A DNA stretch of 6,545 nt from Candidatus Altarchaeales archaeon WOR_SM1_86-2 (GTDB lineage: Archaea; Altiarchaeota; Altiarchaeia; IMC4; MCBC01): assembly GCA_001723855.1 (NCBI GenBank), contig MCBC01000074.1, positions 1 to 6,545 of the forward strand, in the 5' to 3' direction. Position 1 is the first letter of the stretch. Every line of letters begins with the position of its first letter. The translations under genes and the position numbers were made by a program. The notes under the pieces are model-generated. The model searched no databases. It was given only the letters and a program-made list of their open reading frames with translations, and was not told the origin of the DNA. Of the stretch, positions 6,369 through 6,545 are shown piece after piece.

Positions 6369-6420
6369 GTGAACAAGAAGTGAACACTTGGGAACATTCA
6401 GGAACATTCAGTGAAATATC
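6369..6420. repeat. Helically phased array of GTGAACA/GGAACA repeats upstream of the operon promoter
   Basis: Five units follow one another: GTGAACAAGAA (6369-6379), GTGAACACTTG (6380-6390), GGAACATTCA (6391-6400), the identical GGAACATTCA (6401-6410) and the decayed GTGAAATATC (6411-6420). The shared GAACA/GAAA cores begin at 6371, 6382, 6392, 6402 and 6413, that is every 10 or 11 bases, so they face one side of the helix. GAA and TTC alternate every 5 bases from 6392 to 6409, so the units are also small dyads. On the minus strand the core is TGTTC(C/A)C. The array ends about 8 bases upstream of the distal TATA candidate. A cooperative operator or activator site for the transporter operon is the simplest reading. 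Confidence 0.7.
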
Positions 6421-6545
6421 GTCTTAATCGTTTCTTTCATTGAACCTGGATTTCGGTACATTTAGTAACTATGACCCGAAATTGACCCCTTAAAACCGCA
6501 TTCTATCAGACAACTAATATTGTTTTTGCAGACCGAAGTATTTAT
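6421..6545. other. Non-coding upstream region with dyads, no gene recognised
   Basis: I see no gene here. Reading frames on the plus strand close quickly; the minus frame open at the right edge ends at 6462 and has no recognisable content. The region holds TTCA-T-TGAA (6436-6444), a second copy of the TTCA-N-TGAA palindrome found at 6407-6415. It also holds an imperfect 33-bp inverted repeat (6450-6482) with perfect 7-bp outer arms ATTTCGG and CCGAAAT, and an 11-bp spaced direct repeat TGACCC (6472-6477 and 6483-6488). These may be further regulator sites or a remnant of a mobile element end. No tRNA, CRISPR or other RNA gene was seen. Confidence 0.5.

Noticed and set aside
6369..6420. Phased repeats as a CRISPR array or replication iterons
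   Set aside because: Units are 10-11 bp without spacers, far shorter than CRISPR repeats. No replication gene or AT-rich unwinding element beside them supports an origin.
6462..6545. Tail of an upstream minus-strand gene
   Set aside because: One frame is open from the right edge to a stop at 6462, but only 27 codons are visible and they show no recognisable content. It cannot be supported.

Overview
The window looks archaeal, AT-rich by eye, and every recognisable gene lies on the minus strand. Three things point to Archaea: an MC1-family chromatin protein; a large secreted protein built of NEW3-like beta-sandwich repeats with a C-terminal membrane anchor; and a one-piece membrane protein joining a secreted domain to a winged helix-turn-helix. 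MC1 is best known from Methanosarcina-type methanogens, related Euryarchaeota and haloarchaea. The AT-rich DNA argues against a typical haloarchaeon, so an uncultured methanogen or ANME-like lineage, or another archaeon that carries MC1, is plausible. The lineage cannot be fixed from this sequence. No clear Shine-Dalgarno motif precedes any of the genes.

Layout in the direction of transcription (right to left). Positions 6295-6545 are non-coding. They hold a helically phased array of short repeats, several dyads and two TATA-like boxes. Next comes a secreted, sequon-rich protein of unknown function with a His/Met cluster and a duplicated Cys motif (6294-5524). It is followed by an ABC ATPase (5514-4786), an MC1 chromatin protein (4734-4447), an ABC-2 type permease with a large external loop (4422-3334), a four-repeat NEW3-type surface protein (3297-1255) and a membrane-anchored winged-HTH regulator (1201-236). 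After an AT-rich gap with T-runs and a small hairpin, the N-terminal third or so of a Nudix hydrolase (154 to the window edge) runs out of the window.

The six genes from 6294 to 236 are co-oriented with gaps of 9 to about 50 bp and probably form one transcription unit. The ATPase and permease would be the transporter core. The NEW3 protein and the His/Met/Cys protein would be its extracytoplasmic partners, and the membrane HTH protein is an obvious candidate for signalling from the cell surface to DNA. An MC1 gene between the ATPase and the permease is the most unexpected element. The substrate is unknown. The NosF/NosY-like transporter type and the metal-ligand-rich secreted protein together suggest, but do not prove, metal handling or envelope maintenance.
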